Shown here: piece by piece, positions 21,079-33,900 of the stretch
Numbering within the stretch: position 1 is the stretch's first letter
How the letters are laid out: every line of letters starts with the position of its first letter
Source: Prorocentrum cordatum
Lineage: Eukaryota > Sar > Dinophyceae > Prorocentrales > Prorocentraceae
NCBI GenBank assembly: GCA_963575745.1
Contig: CAUYUJ010018702.1
Coordinates: forward strand, 60,662 to 124,661
Length of the DNA stretch: 64,000 bases
Reading direction: 5' to 3'
Notes under the pieces: model-generated
The model's input: the letters and a program-made list of their open reading frames with translations, nothing else
Database searches by the model: none
What the model was told of the DNA's origin: nothing
Made by a program: the position numbers and the translations under genes

Positions 21079-22734
21079 GTAGGTCACTGTAGGCTGATCC
21101 GTTCAGCAGCGCGGCCGAAGCGCAGGCGTCCCGTTTTAGGCTTAGGGTTCAGGAAGGGGAGGATACAAAGGGAGCGAGAGAAAATCGGATAGAGCCTGCT
21201 TCGTGGCGCTAGAACTACGCTTCGTCCACTTGAGCTTCTGGGTCACAACGACCACGGAGGCATCGCGCAGGCATGCGATTGCGATAGGTGTATCGGGAGT
21301 GCGCATGGCATGCGGCAGCCGCTGTAAGGGGTGCGGTGGCGAGTGCGACGTTTGCGAAATGTGCGCCTCTCTCGCTGCCACGCGTATCTCTCTTGCTGTC
21401 CGCCGAGCTTCTCTCCCAACCATCACTATCATCAACCAACGACGCAGATGCCCTTGCTCGCCTTCGATGCCATTATATGTTTGTCCTGCTCGCTAGCTCC
21501 GATCCTTGCGCGACCACTTGCGATTCGTCGTTCTCAAATATTGTTGCTAAGTCCGACCTCTTGCTTCACTTAGCCGCATTGTGATTGCGATGTCGGACGT
21601 GGCAGTTTGGACGCATGCAAATGTTGCATCGCGCCTTACCCCCCTCCGCCCGCGCCGCCTCTCTGGGCGCGCGTCGCGCCGCTGGTGTTTCTCTGTCGCG
21701 CCTTGCACGTCTCGCCCAATGTGTCTCTGGAGTTAACTCCGTCGGCCAACCTCGCCCTCCACAGCACATGCTCGTCCGCCCTTCGAAGACCCTTTCATTC
21801 CCGACATGAAAGTCCAAATGTGGTTGCCGTGATGTCGTGCCCCCGTGTCGTCTTCTACTTGTGGCTTCTGTCATCGATGGCAAGGCGGGGTGAGAGCGGG
21901 CGGAGAGCTGCGATGCGGTCTGTTGGGCGATAGCACGATAAAAGAGGGTGAACGGTGTAGGAAGGGGGAGATGAGAAGGTCAGGATTGCGCGACGACGCG
22001 AGAGACAGAGACAGAGAGAGAGAGGATCACGCACAGAGAGAGGCACAGATCGACGACGCAGAGATTCACAGCCTACGAGGACATGAAAGGTGGAGCGCAG
22101 AAGCGACAATGAGAAACATGCGCATTGGATGAAGGAGAATGATGAGAACCGCTTCCCCCCAGGGTCCCCGCGCTGCTTATTGATAGCAGCAGGCGCCGCG
22201 GCCGCCCCTCGGGCCGCCTCTGGCTTACCTTGGCGGGGCGTGGGAGGGGGCGGTCTGAGGTTTGAGGGCAGTCCACTAAGCCCAGTCGAGAAGACGAGTG
22301 CGCGATTGTCACGTCATCGCATGCGCGTGTAAGTCAGCTTACGGGCAGGGGCAGGGGTGAGGAGATGTCGGGCAAGATGGGATCAAGTGGCGGAGAAAGA
22401 GCGGGAATAGGACGAAGGAGAACTGCTTGATAGCATCAAGCCGTCATTGCTGGCCCTGGTCCACCTTTGGCGGGGGCGGAGGGGGCGGCAAGGAGCCGAG
22501 TAGTCTGAGGGTGTCTGCAGTGTCCGTCGGAGGGGGACGCATTGTTGTCATGACATCCCTGGCGAACGCATGCGTGATGCTCATGAGCACGGTAACGGAT
22601 ACGGTAGCCATGAAAGTTGCGAATGGGAGGCGCCGTTACTGCTTCACCTGCATCTTCCTCGTCCCCCAGCTGACTCAGCTGACCTACGTGCGCTGGACAA
22701 CCGCTCGCCTCTGCGTCATTTGATCACATCTCTC

Positions 22735-22765
<31 letters not shown>

Positions 22766-22860
22766 ATATGTCTCCCTTGCCAACGCTGCACGCTGTCTCC
22801 TCCTTCTCGTCCTCCCCTCCTCCTTTTTTTATTTTGCGCACGTGACAGGAGTGAACGCCA
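21079..22860. other. Intergenic region, no firm gene
   Basis: Mixed sequence with a CT microsatellite at about 22731-22767. Short frames with some coding character exist (near 21585-21810 and 22560-22720), but splice sites and frame continuity do not support any one of them. Just before gene Y a T-rich tract and an AG (near 22850) look like an acceptor for cis- or trans-splicing. Confidence 0.4.
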
Positions 22861-22866
22861 GTATCA

Positions 22867-25374
22867 ATGGCATCTGGGGCTGCAGTATCGTTGGACATTG
22901 CAACGTTCATCCAAGAGCGGAATGGGCTCTTAAACCACCTACTTAACGGCAAGATCACATACCGTGCAGCTGCAGACTTGGTACTACACTTGTTGGGAAC
23001 AGTGGACGCCGTCGGACCGCTATCCAGCAGGACGATGTCCAGGAAGGTCAAAGCCTTGATCTCTCGAACATTGGCGTCCCGACCAGATGGCAACTTGTTC
23101 GCCGATGACTTCTACATGGATCTCAGTATGTTGCCGATTGTCCTCAATGAAATGGCATCCACGGAAGTCACTGACGACGACATAAAAGCCATTGTGGAGA
23201 ACCTCACGCAAGCACCAGGTCAAGAGGCGCGCAGGCCCGCAAAGAAGAGGAGAACTTGGATTCCCAAAGAGTCTGCCGCCACGCGAGCGCCAGCATTGCT
23301 GCCTCTTTCAGATTCTGCACCGGCGGCGTCTGCAGACATGGCTGCATCTCCCGCGGGTGCCAGCATTGTCGTGCGGCCAGAGGACCACTACAGCCAGTTC
23401 GACGCCAGCGACATGAGATCCATGCTCGTAGACAGAGACAACACAATCAACGACTTGAAGAACGAGCTCAGGCTTGCGAACAGGATGAAATCCATATGGA
23501 GAGCCAAGGCAGAGCAAGCCAGGCAAGACACATCGGAGGTCAAATCACAGCTGGCCGAGACGTTGAAGAAAATCAACTTCAGACCGAACCGCGAGATTAC
23601 CACGTACGGTGGGTACTCCTTGGCTCGGGCAAGGAATGTCTCGCACACTTCGGCAGCTGCAACTGCGTGCATGGTTGCTGGCGATCGTCTCAAGGGGGGC
23701 TTGCACGACAAGGCCGTCGTCCTGAAATACGAGCACAGGCTGGCTGCGGCAAAGACCATCCGCTCCATGGACTTCTATGAGAACCTTGAACCCACGGACC
23801 TTTGCATGCACACGATTAAATGCGACGCCACAAACAGCAACGCAATCGAGAGGTCCAAGGTGCACGTGTCCATTGTGATGTCTGTCGCATGTTTCTACGA
23901 GCAGGGCCGCGAAGACTTGGAGCAGTCTGCGTCGCCCGAGGACATTGCCAAACATTGCGACCACATCAGAACTGTGGGGGACCTCCAGATCGTTGGCAAA
24001 GGCACAGGCACCGAGACCCACCGATTCTGCCAGCGCGAGTTGGCGTCCGTTGGGTGCCCAGTGTGGAGCGCGAGCGGGCCCGCTGTCCATGGACATGGAA
24101 ACCGATTGACGGTTTACGTGTGGGGAGTCGACGCTGGCGGTGAGAACAAAACGCTCATGCGCCATGTCAAGGCAGACTTGTTACACGCTCCTCACGTGGG
24201 GTTCCACGCATCGTTCTGCATTCTGCACCAGCAGCACATAATTGTGAAGAACCAGCTGGCCATGATAGACGCGTGGTCGTGGGGCGCCGATCACGACATG
24301 GACAGGCCATATTTCTCATGCACGGCAACGCTGGCAAATGTGTGGCGGAGTTGCGGGATGCCCGCTAAAGTGTTCCAGGCCGCGAAAGAGCTATCTGGCG
24401 TGGAGACAGCGACGCGCTTGTTCAGGAACTTGCCTGGCAGGTGTTTACGGGGTCGCTGGGGCTCGGTCGGCGGCGTCGAGGAAAAGATCTTGCAAGGGCG
24501 CGAGTTGATCGGCTCAGTCTTTCGCGCAGCTTGCGGCCTGACGGACGAAGTCCCGAGGAAACTCGGCGTTGCGAAGGCCAAAGCTAAGGCGAAGCCCGCA
24601 GCTGACCCGAAGGCGGCGCCCAATAGGAAAACTGGCCTCAAAGTGTCTGGCGAGGACGAGGAACAGGAGCACCGACAGAAGAACAAGCAGTACAGGTACA
24701 TCGCGGCCCAAGCGGCGTCAGATCCAGTCTACATCGCGACTGTACAGATCTCTTTCGTGGCGAAGGGACCTTTCTTGCATTTACTCCACTGGATTGAGAA
24801 GAGGAAGAAGGAGCACGCGAATGCCTCCGCCACACGTGCGCCCGAACCCTACTTGGGGGAGACGCCATACTCGCTGCTGGCGGGCGAGAAGGGCGAGCAA
24901 GTCACAATGGACATCGCGCGGCTGCTGACCGATGATGCGCGCAACGACGCCGCCGCGTGGGGTGCCGTCTGGGGCTTGCTCCCGAACCATTTGCACAGCA
25001 AGGCGCGTCTCCTCATTGTGTCGCTGGTATTGCGGGGCGCTGCAGAATGGCACTACAGAGTGTATGCGGGTCTGCGCAGCTATCCTTTGTGCTTGCTGAG
25101 GGTTCTCGACTACCCTAAGGACGCCCGATACGACGCACGGCAGAACCTTGCAAGGACCTTCCTGGACGAATCAGCGGTAAACCTTCATTCCAACACGTCC
25201 GACGTGAGTTTGAAGCTGCGCATGGCGTTCCGCCCCGAGTGGGAGGAGATGGCCGCGAGCGGTCAGTGCCCCACTGTGCTCTGGACGTGGTTGGTGTTGT
25301 TCCGCGCTGCCATCCCGATAGACACGCAGGATGTCGAAGGCTTCAATTCAATATTGCAATTGATGTCCGACAGG
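22867..25374 (+). CDS. Gene Y exon 1: DDE transposase-like protein
   Basis: The ATG at 22867 follows a polypyrimidine stretch and AG. The frame is open for over 830 codons with even amino acid composition. Order: helical N-terminus; basic segment (AKKRRTW, about 124-131); coiled coil (about 189-236); then a possible RNase H-like core: HTIKCDATNS (Asp 320), VYVWGVDAGGENKTL (Asp 422), FCILHQQH (CxxH, 451-454) and QDVEGFNSIL (Glu 824) near the exon end. Two Asp, a CxxH and a late Glu match hAT and MULE transposases; recognition is by motif layout, not by a family name. A stop follows at 25390, and a GC donor at 25375 would avoid it. Confidence 0.6.
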
Positions 25375-28300
25375 GCACCGCCGCTGCCTTAGTGTTCTCG
25401 GCTTGTTCTGATGATCGGTGGGGCAATCGTCGCTCAGATCCAGCCAGGTCGATCAATCGATCACGGTCGCCCGCGTGCGTGCGTGTAGTTGTGTGTGCGT
25501 GCCCGTGAGGGAGCGATTGCGTGTGTGTGCGTGTGTGCGCGTGCGTGTCTGCGTGCGTGCGTGCGTGCGCGCGTGCTAGCCCAGGGGGGGGGGGGGGGAT
25601 GTCGCTAGTGCGAATTCGAGGTAACGTTCGCACATCGGAGAAATAGTTGTTGCGTTTGCTGGTAGCGGAGATGGCGGGCGCGGGAACGGTGGCGGCCCTT
25701 GTGGCGAAGGGCGCCAATGGGCAAGGTGGCGGTGGGATGCGTGCCATCCATCCATGCCAGGGGGGGGGGGGGCTTGATGGCTTGGCGGTTACGTTCTCAA
25801 ATCGGAGAAATGGTTGTCGCGTTTGTTGGTAGTGACGATGGCGAGCGCGGCAATGGCGCGGTGGTGGCGGCTGTTGCGAAGGGTTCCAATGGGCGGGGTC
25901 TCGGCGGGATGCATTCCATGCGTGCCAGGGGGAGGGAGGGGGCTTAATGGCGGTTGAACGCATTGGCGGTAGAGGTTCGGCGGCGTTTGTTGGCGTTGGC
26001 GATGGCGGGCGCGGGAACGGTGGCGGTCCTTGTGGCAAAGGGCGCCGAGGGGCAAGGTGTCGGCGGGATGCGTGTCATGCGTGCCAGGGGGGGGGGGGGG
26101 GGATCATGGCAATGTGCGCATGACGACATTGGGATGATACCGAAGGAATTTGCACATTAGGTTTTCTTTACTGGGTTTGGCATCTCGCTCCGATGCTGCA
26201 GGCCTCGCCATTAAGTGTTATCAGCGGCGCGCGGCCGCCGCGTGCGCGCGCGCATGCGAAGAGATTTACGTCGCCCGCAATAGAAATGGCAACGTGCTAT
26301 CGTTTAAAACTAGAACGCTAATGGCGCGCGGGGGCGCGCGCGTCAAAAGCATGCCCGTTGACCTTTTCTATTGTCGACAATGGAAACACGGATGCGCGAG
26401 CGTTGGCGCGCGGACGCGCGCGCGCCCGTTTTCGCATCGTATGCGCGCATTGGGATGATCTCGTCTTCCGACCAGAGATTGATTGGGTTTCATGAGGTTT
26501 TAAAGAATTGTGCTTGGGACTTAAATCATCGCCCTCACGCGATGAACATTAGCGGTGCGCGGCCGCTGCGCGCGCGTGCGTGCGTTAGCGCGCGCGCGTG
26601 AAGTTGTTTGTTTTGTCCACAGTAGAAATTGGCCACTTGCAATTCCCAACGCAGAATTTCAAAATCTGGTACCTTTAAAGGAGGCCGACAGACACGTTGA
26701 CTTTTCTATTGTCGACAATGAACAACGCCGATGCGCGCGCGCGTTGGCGCGCGGACGATCGCGCGCGCGAAGCCGCCACGTGCGCGCGCGGACGCGCGCG
26801 CGTTGAAGAGCCGCGTAAGGTCCGCAATGACAACTGCGACAAGTAAGCCTAACATCTGAATCCAAAAATTCTGTGGCTTTGTAAGAAGGCCAATGGAACA
26901 ACCTACTTCTGTACTATGCGCATTATAAAACGCCGATGCGCGCGCGCGCTGGCGCGCGAACGCGCGCGCCATGGCACTTCGCATTGTGCCATGCGCGCAA
27001 GGATAAGACGACAGGGGGCCCAAGGTGGGGGGCGAGGTGCGTGTGTGTGCGTGTGTGTGTGCGTGTGTGTGTGTGTGTGTGCGCGTGTGTTTGTACGCGT
27101 GCGCGAGTGCGCCGCGCGCGCGTGCGTGCGTGCGCGTGTGCGCGTGAGCGAGAGGGATTTATACAGAGAGAGAGAGAGAGAACATAGTTTTGCATGGCGG
27201 TGGTGGTGGTGGTGGTGGTGGTGGTGGTGGTGGTGGTGGTGGTGGTTGTGTGTGTGTGTGTGTGTGGGTGTGGGGGGGGGCTGGTGGTGGGAGGGTGGTT
27301 GGTGTGGTGGGAATTGTGGGGTGGGCGTCGTGGGGCGTGGTGGTGGTGGCGGTGGGCGGTGGGTGGGTGGGCGGACGGTGCGCATGCGCGTGGTTGATGG
27401 GGGCGGGGGGAGTTTGGGCTAGGGGCGCGGTTGTAGGGCCGAGGGGTGCGCGCGCACGTTTGTGCGCCGCATTGGTTTGTCCGTGGTCATGAATGGCGGT
27501 GGGGTCTGGCGAGGGTGGGCTTATCGACGTCGCAGACGGATGGATAGGTTGGGCTCATCGACAGCGCAGACAGACGCGCGTTGTGGTGAAATCGCGCGTG
27601 GGAAGGGGTGCGGAGGGATGGGTTGGAGACGTGGTTGCATTGGCGGGGTTGGGGTTCGGGCGTCGGTGGGAGGTGGGCGGGGGGGGAGGGGTCAGCGCGC
27701 GGGTGGGGGGGCGACGGTGGCGCGGGGTGATGGGCGTGGGTGGGTGGTGGCGCGCGTTGGTGGGGTGGGGTAATGTGTTGTGCGTGGTGTGGTGTGAGCA
27801 GGGGGTGTGCTGGTCGTGGCGGTGGTGCGTGTGTTTGTTTGTGTGTGTGCGTGTGTGCTTGGGTGGGGTACGGTGGGTGGGGTGCGGGTAAGGCGTGGTA
27901 CGGCGGGTGGGGTACGGCGGTTGGCGGTGCTGGCGGCGGCGGTTTGTGGTGGCGGTGGTGGTGGGGTGGGGCGTGGGTGGGTGGTTAATTGGTAGTGCGT
28001 GCGTATGAATGCGTGTGTGGTGGTAGTGTGTGTTTGTGTGTGCGGTGTGTGTGCGTGTGTCTGTGAGTAGGTGGGTGGTGGGGGGTTAGGGTGGGTCATT
28101 TGTCTGTGCGTGTCTGCGTGGCGCCAATGGTGGCGCGTGCTGGCGGAGGGCTGGTGCCGGTGGATGGTCGGGGAGGGATCGCCGGCGGTGGTGGTGGGTG
28201 GGGGGTTGGCGCGCCGGCGCGTGGGCGCCGGTGGGCGATTGTATTGGCGTGCGTGCGTGATCATGAAGGGGGCGGTCGGTACGCTCGGCCGCCGATCTGG

Positions 28301-28418
28301 TCGAATCTCGGCCATCGTGCGGTCTATGCTTCACGTAGCGTAGAACTGGCCGCCCATGTCGGCCTTGGTTCGTTGATCGCGGTCGCGAGGCAAGCCGCAA
28401 CAACTAAGGGCCCTACAG
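25375..28418. other. 3.0-kb repeat-rich intron of gene Y (inferred)
   Basis: Holds GT-rich tracts, about three degenerate copies of a roughly 160-bp unit (25640-26110, each with CGGGAACGGTGGCGG-like and GGGATGCGT blocks), several units with GTTGAC(C)TTTTCTATTGTCGACAATG-type and GCGCGCG blocks (26340-26980), a TGG microsatellite (27195-27245) and long G/T-rich DNA to about 28300. No coding sequence is recognised. It starts with GC and ends CCCTACAG. Confidence 0.5.
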
Positions 28419-29917
28419 CTGCCGCTTGCTTCGGACAGGTTGCGTATTAAATTGGGTACACCAATCACAGTTGACGAATGCGTTGGTTTGCACCACAGGG
28501 TTATGGATTACCAGAAGGTAACAACGTATACTGATCGGTTTGTGCCCTTGGCGTTAACCGACGACGCGCCTGTTCGACCTCCACCAATGGCGCCGCTGGT
28601 GGTACCCCGTGTGACCGCGGAGTTGCTAGAGGCGTCTCGGTATATTGGCCCGCTCGGAGACTTGCAACAAACCCCATGGGTAGATACAGCGTGGACATTC
28701 AGCCGCCCTGGGGGTGCAATCAGGGATGCGTTCGTTATGTGCTGGTGGTATTCACACAGGGTATACGTATGCACTGGGAAGATTCATCGACTAGCCCCTG
28801 CCCTCCTACGTTTCGAGCTGGATTGGCCACCCAACCCAACCAGGTTGATTGACTTGGTCGTTGCGCACTTGCCTGGTGATGGTGCCAGGAAACAAGTGAA
28901 CATATGGGGTTATGATTTAGAGTGGGTGTCTCTCCTGGAAGCCAAGTGCGGCGAGGCCAAAGAGCACGCAACCAAACCCAGATCACGTACAAAACAGCTT
29001 GGGCAACAGGAAGAAGAGGCCGAGGACGTTGATCCATTTGTTCGCTTGTTGGAAGAGATGATGGAGGAAACGGGGGAGTACGACGACGGGCCTGATGACG
29101 GCAACGGCGATGATGTCACTGGACACCCCGAAGACGAAGAATTGAACGAGGACGGTGATCTCCCACCTGATGAGCCCATTGTGCCTCATGAGCCACCAAC
29201 GGATGATCCAGGGCCGCACGCGGCCCCCCACGGAGACGAACCACCAGACATTGATGAACCACCAATGGGTGGTCCAGATGACGCATCGGACGGTGGTGAC
29301 CCTGTTTATGGACCACCGACGCCAGATGGAGACATGTGTCCTGAGCGCCTCCTATTGCTGACCCGAAGGGGCGCAGCTGCGGTTGAAAATGCCCTTTCAA
29401 TGGCAGTGTCCCGTAGTGACAAATCAATTGCGAAGGGCACAGTCAGTCTGGTGGAGGATGCAGAAGGCAACATATTTCTTGTGATGTGGGTAGATCCTAT
29501 CACGCGCAAAGGGTTCCCTGTGACACTTGACCACAACAACCGCGTGAAGTTTATTGTCGGGCACTACGGCGATGGCCCAGCACCGCCGAATCGTGTGGCC
29601 ATGCGCGATTTCCACAATTGTCGAATCATCCTCGGTGACACGGGTGTCTTGGTGGAGAAAGCCAGAGGGAAAAATCGGTTTCAAGTGGAGGATTGGTTGC
29701 TCACGTTGATGGCATACCACAGAACCAGACACTATCAGGGGCCATTCGATCCATCGGACAGGTACATATGTTGTGCATGTGACGATGCCACGATCCCAGA
29801 TGTATTGCTGCGGTGCACCAGCTGTTTGTGTATGTGGCATTGTAGTTGTGCCCAGCGGATATTGCACATTTGCACAGAGCTGCCGTTTTTGTGTCCTGGG
29901 TGCCGACATGTTTGATC
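28419..29917 (+). CDS. Gene Y exon 2: acidic protein segment with C-terminal PHD finger
   Basis: The frame opens right after CCCTACAG and reads LPLASDRLRIKLGTPITVDE. This fits as the continuation of exon 1, where related proteins carry LPLLSxRLxIKKG after the late Glu; the fit is from memory of the family, so treat it as inference. Next come a globular part (TTYTDRFVPLALTDD), a long acidic Pro/Asp-rich middle and a second globular part. The C-terminus is a C4HC3 zinc finger: CxxC, 11 residues, CxxC, 4, H, xx, C, 14, CxxC, with Trp before the His and Phe two before the last pair, a classic PHD finger. PHD fingers bind histone tails, suggesting chromatin targeting. TGA at 29915-29917. Confidence 0.65.
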
Positions 29918-30803
29918 TGTGGTGATTGGTTACAACATGCATGGATAATTGGTGATGTCAAGTGATGGTAAAATCATCATATGACGGACCGACTGCTAAT
30001 GCAGCTAATGGATACATTGCCCTCTGTGCACACCGGCAGGCGCCACGGGCGCGCGAGAGAGCGAGGGGGTAGGGAGGTGAGCCTCAGATTGAGCCAATGG
30101 GTATTGTCTTGAGCCAATCGGGTCAGATGTGCGCGTGGCTACGGAATGTAAGCGATGAGGAAGGAGGCAGGCAACGCAGTAGCATGGAGAAGTAGGGAAG
30201 GAGGGGAGGAGAGTAGTGGAGGGAGGAGAGGGATGATGAGTTCTTGGGGGAAGGGGACCTTCAAAAACACTCAGCGCCCCGATTGCCGAACCCAGCCCCC
30301 CCCCCCCCCGCGGGGCCTCATTCAGCGGCCACGCGCACGGTGATAAAGGCGCCTCGAATCTCGGGAACAGCGGGGCTGACACACCTTGCGGGGACGACGC
30401 TGGCGTAGGCTGGAGAGTGCGAGGGGCAACCATGCCAGACAGGAGGATTTGGATTGGAGGCGCAAAAGGGGGCCCACAAACGCATTGAGACGAGCTCGCT
30501 CACGATCATGGGACTCCGCCATTTACCGACCTCCCCCGCCCCTCCTCCCCATCGAACGCCATCATTGCACTGCTTTGCTAGGCTATGTCCAGGGGGTGTG
30601 CTGAGATGCCCACGCCGCAGTTGTTCCATGTCCTCTCTGAACTATCTAGCTCTTACAAACGCAAAGAGGAAGTTCAAACCATCCAGGGCATACCGTAGCA
30701 ATGATCTCTAGGGTTCACTGGGCGTCTTTTTATGCGGATCTCACTCCCTTCTCCGTCGCATGTGCATGCAACCCTGCTCCCTCTTATTGATCCGCGCTTG
30801 CAG
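29918..30803. other. Intergenic region between genes Y and Z
   Basis: Mixed sequence with GAG-rich and poly-C patches and no supported reading frame. Likely 3' flank of gene Y and 5' flank of gene Z. Confidence 0.4.
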
Positions 30804-30916
30804 GTGCCTCTCGCGTGGTCATGGCGATCGCGCCGGCAAGCATCACGCCAGCGGACACCTTGGGGGACAACTTCGAGACTGTTCAGGACCGCCGCCCGAT
30901 GCACATGCCCACGAGG
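30804..30916 (+). CDS. Gene Z, putative first coding exon
   Basis: After GCTTGCAG, an ATG at 30821 opens MAIAPASITPADTLGDNFET, then VQDRRPMHMPTR before GTAGCT (GT donor). Confidence 0.45.
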
Positions 30917-33900
30917 GTAGCTATTCGGGGAAGTGCGCGCATGCCAGACGTGCAGATCGTAATCGAGTCGCCTCGGACGGTCGATTGCGCGCAGCTTGGA
31001 GGCTGAAGGTAAACATGTCATGCGACCACATGCGCGCACAAAAAAAGGATCTGCGTCAACATGCTTTCACGTGAACCCATGCCCGCTGGGCGCCCGCAAA
31101 ACGCAACACATCCAGGCGACGTTCATTTTGTTGGTACCCATGCGCGCCTCCCGACACTTGCGGTTCCAACCATGCACGCGAAAAAAAAAACAGAACCTCA
31201 GGGCGCGATAACAATGATATCATGTGAGGGGAGCGCCCGTGCATCATGACTCTGGCCATCCACGTTGTAGGATCCAAGAAAAATTTCCAACTGGTTGGAA
31301 GGTGATGTTAGGTTTGCTAGGACCTGCGCACGTTGCGTTTACTTTCTGCTCCACCGAAATCCTTCGAAACGAGGGTCTCCTTCCAACTGGTTGGAAGGAG
31401 AGCCTCTCCTTCCAACTGGTTGGAAGAATCAGCAGGTTTTGAACATTTCAGCGCTGTTTTTTTTTTTTTTTTTGGGCTCATGTGCGTTTGCGTGCTTCAA
31501 GTTTGGAATCGGCAGGTTTTTAATATATATAATTTTTGTTTTTGTAATTCGTGAACCGGTGACGATTTTGTTTTTTCAATTTGCAGCGCTGAGAGGTTTT
31601 GAAAAGGGCGCGCGGCGCGCGCGCACCACGACGCACGCGCATGTATTAGACATTGTTGGTTGTGAATTCTCTTGCGGTTATCAGTGCGATCTGCATTATA
31701 GCTTTCACCATCGCATGTTCAGTATCCACCGCCCGCGCCAGGCTCGCTACGGGGAGCACCTGTCAACGCTGGAGCTGTTGGCCGCCGTGGACGCTGAGTT
31801 TTTGATATTCTCCGACAAGGCGGTGTCCTTCATCACGCGTTCTGGAGACTTCTCCATTGTGGGGCGGGGGTGGGGCGCAGGTCGACGAGAGTTTGTTGCA
31901 TTGCGTGCGTCTGCGGGTCTCACGATTAGCAATGTCGGTTGATTACGTGCTAATCCATTCGACCGCGTGGTAGTGCGCGTCCATGTGTGCATGTTGTCAT
32001 GTCGTTGGCGTCTTGCGCGCGTTGTGCCACTCAGTCGCCGCCTTCGTTCGTTGCTGGCACATACGTATACGCCACTTGCGCTCAGCTTCACTTTCAACTA
32101 TGGTCGGCATGGTATCCGCGATCGTGCGTGTCTGTACCTGTTCGCATACAAGCGATCGTATGTTAGAGCACGTCAATCTCTATCGCACATGGCCAGTGGG
32201 GTCGCACACCTCTCGCAGCTAAATGTTGCATTGGCTCTTCATGGGCGCGCGGCGGGCAGACGCGGCACAAATGGAACGACAGAGGCGACCTCGCGAGCGT
32301 CCAGCGTCGCCAGACCAGCATCGAACAGATCGGCTTGGTGGCCGACTCGCGTGGAGGGGCGTGGCTGGTGCAGCACCCCGACGAGACGAAGGAGGATTGC
32401 AATTGTTTTTGCTTTGTTACATGAGTGCGTTGACATGTTAGCACCGTTGTTTGTTCTCCCTTCACGTTTAGACGTTCGTTGGACCATCATCGTCTGCGAT
32501 CCCCCAATGGGTCGCCCGCGTGTTGACTTCTCTCATGCCACCGCGCTTCATTGATTTGCGATCCACGTCGCCGACTCGTGTTCAGCATGCGCTGTCATCA
32601 TCACGCGTCACACATGCTGGTTACATTGCCATGCTACTGTGCATTGCGCGCGTCGGTGTGCGTTGCGCATGTCCACAAGGACCACTACGAGGCCATCCAC
32701 GGAGCAACGCTGGCAGAAGGGATGAAGGCCGCACACAACGCAGACCACGAGAAAAAGAATCGCAACGTACAGAGGATTATAGGGGCGCATCGCGATTGGC
32801 ATTGCGCGCGCGATGGCATTGATGTAGTTGATGTAGCACTTGTACTCATGCGTTAATGTGCTTTTGTGCGAACTGATTTAGGGGTTGTGATGGGGGGTGC
32901 ATTGCGTCCACGTCGGCAGATTACATGTAATGCATTGACAATGCGAACTTGTTCATGATCAGGCCTATGGCGTGTTTTGCCTAATACACATCACGGTCGC
33001 ATCTGTTGTTTGGTTGTCGTGGCTGGATTTGTACACCAACATGCATGCTGTGTAAGGGCCACGGGTTCGACATATACAATTTCAGCTGTGAATGTGTAGT
33101 TTGGGGTCATGCTTGCGACACGGCTGTGTATGTTGTGTCACGCGCGTATGTGTACGTCCAACATGTCTGCTACGTGAAGCTCAGTTCCATTCATGTTATC
33201 CCTCCTGCTGATCTTTATCCCTTGCCCCTACGCCCCTCTTGAGCATTCCACGCATCCTTTTTCCATTGCTGTATCAATTGGTGGGCTTGGGCAGGAGCAT
33301 CGAAAGAGGATGGCCGCATTGCAAAGTATACCGCAGGACAGTAACTCGTGGCGTGGTGAGGTTCATAAAGGGCTTGGGCAATATCTTCAACGGGGAGTCG
33401 ACCGAGACAACGATCATCGAAAAGATTCGGGACGTAGATGCGCTTGAGGCCGCCTGCACACATGTCTAGCACGCATACTCGCGTCGCGCATCCGTGTTGG
33501 CACGCGGCAGCAACACTACGACGACGAATGTAATGCCAATGACGACGATGTCGATGCCAGTGGATTAGATGGCGCGCGACGGTTGCAATGTCATGCGCTG
33601 CTGCTGTTTGAGAACACCACGCTGACCATTTGCGTGTTGTTGTAATCACTGGTTGCTGTGTTGTTGTTGCCATGCAACGATACCGACTTCATCTACTCCT
33701 CACGCGACATTGCCTCCACAATCCTGGTACTTGCCATATCATATCTTGCTGCCTGCCACCCCCCCGTCTGCTCACGCGGCCTTCTTCTTGATGAGGCGGG
33801 CTTCGCCACTCTTCGCCGAGCCAATGGGTGGACGTGGAGCAGCTTGGGGCAGAACCTGTACAACGAGAAACGGTACGAATACGTGCAGGCCACGCGGGTG

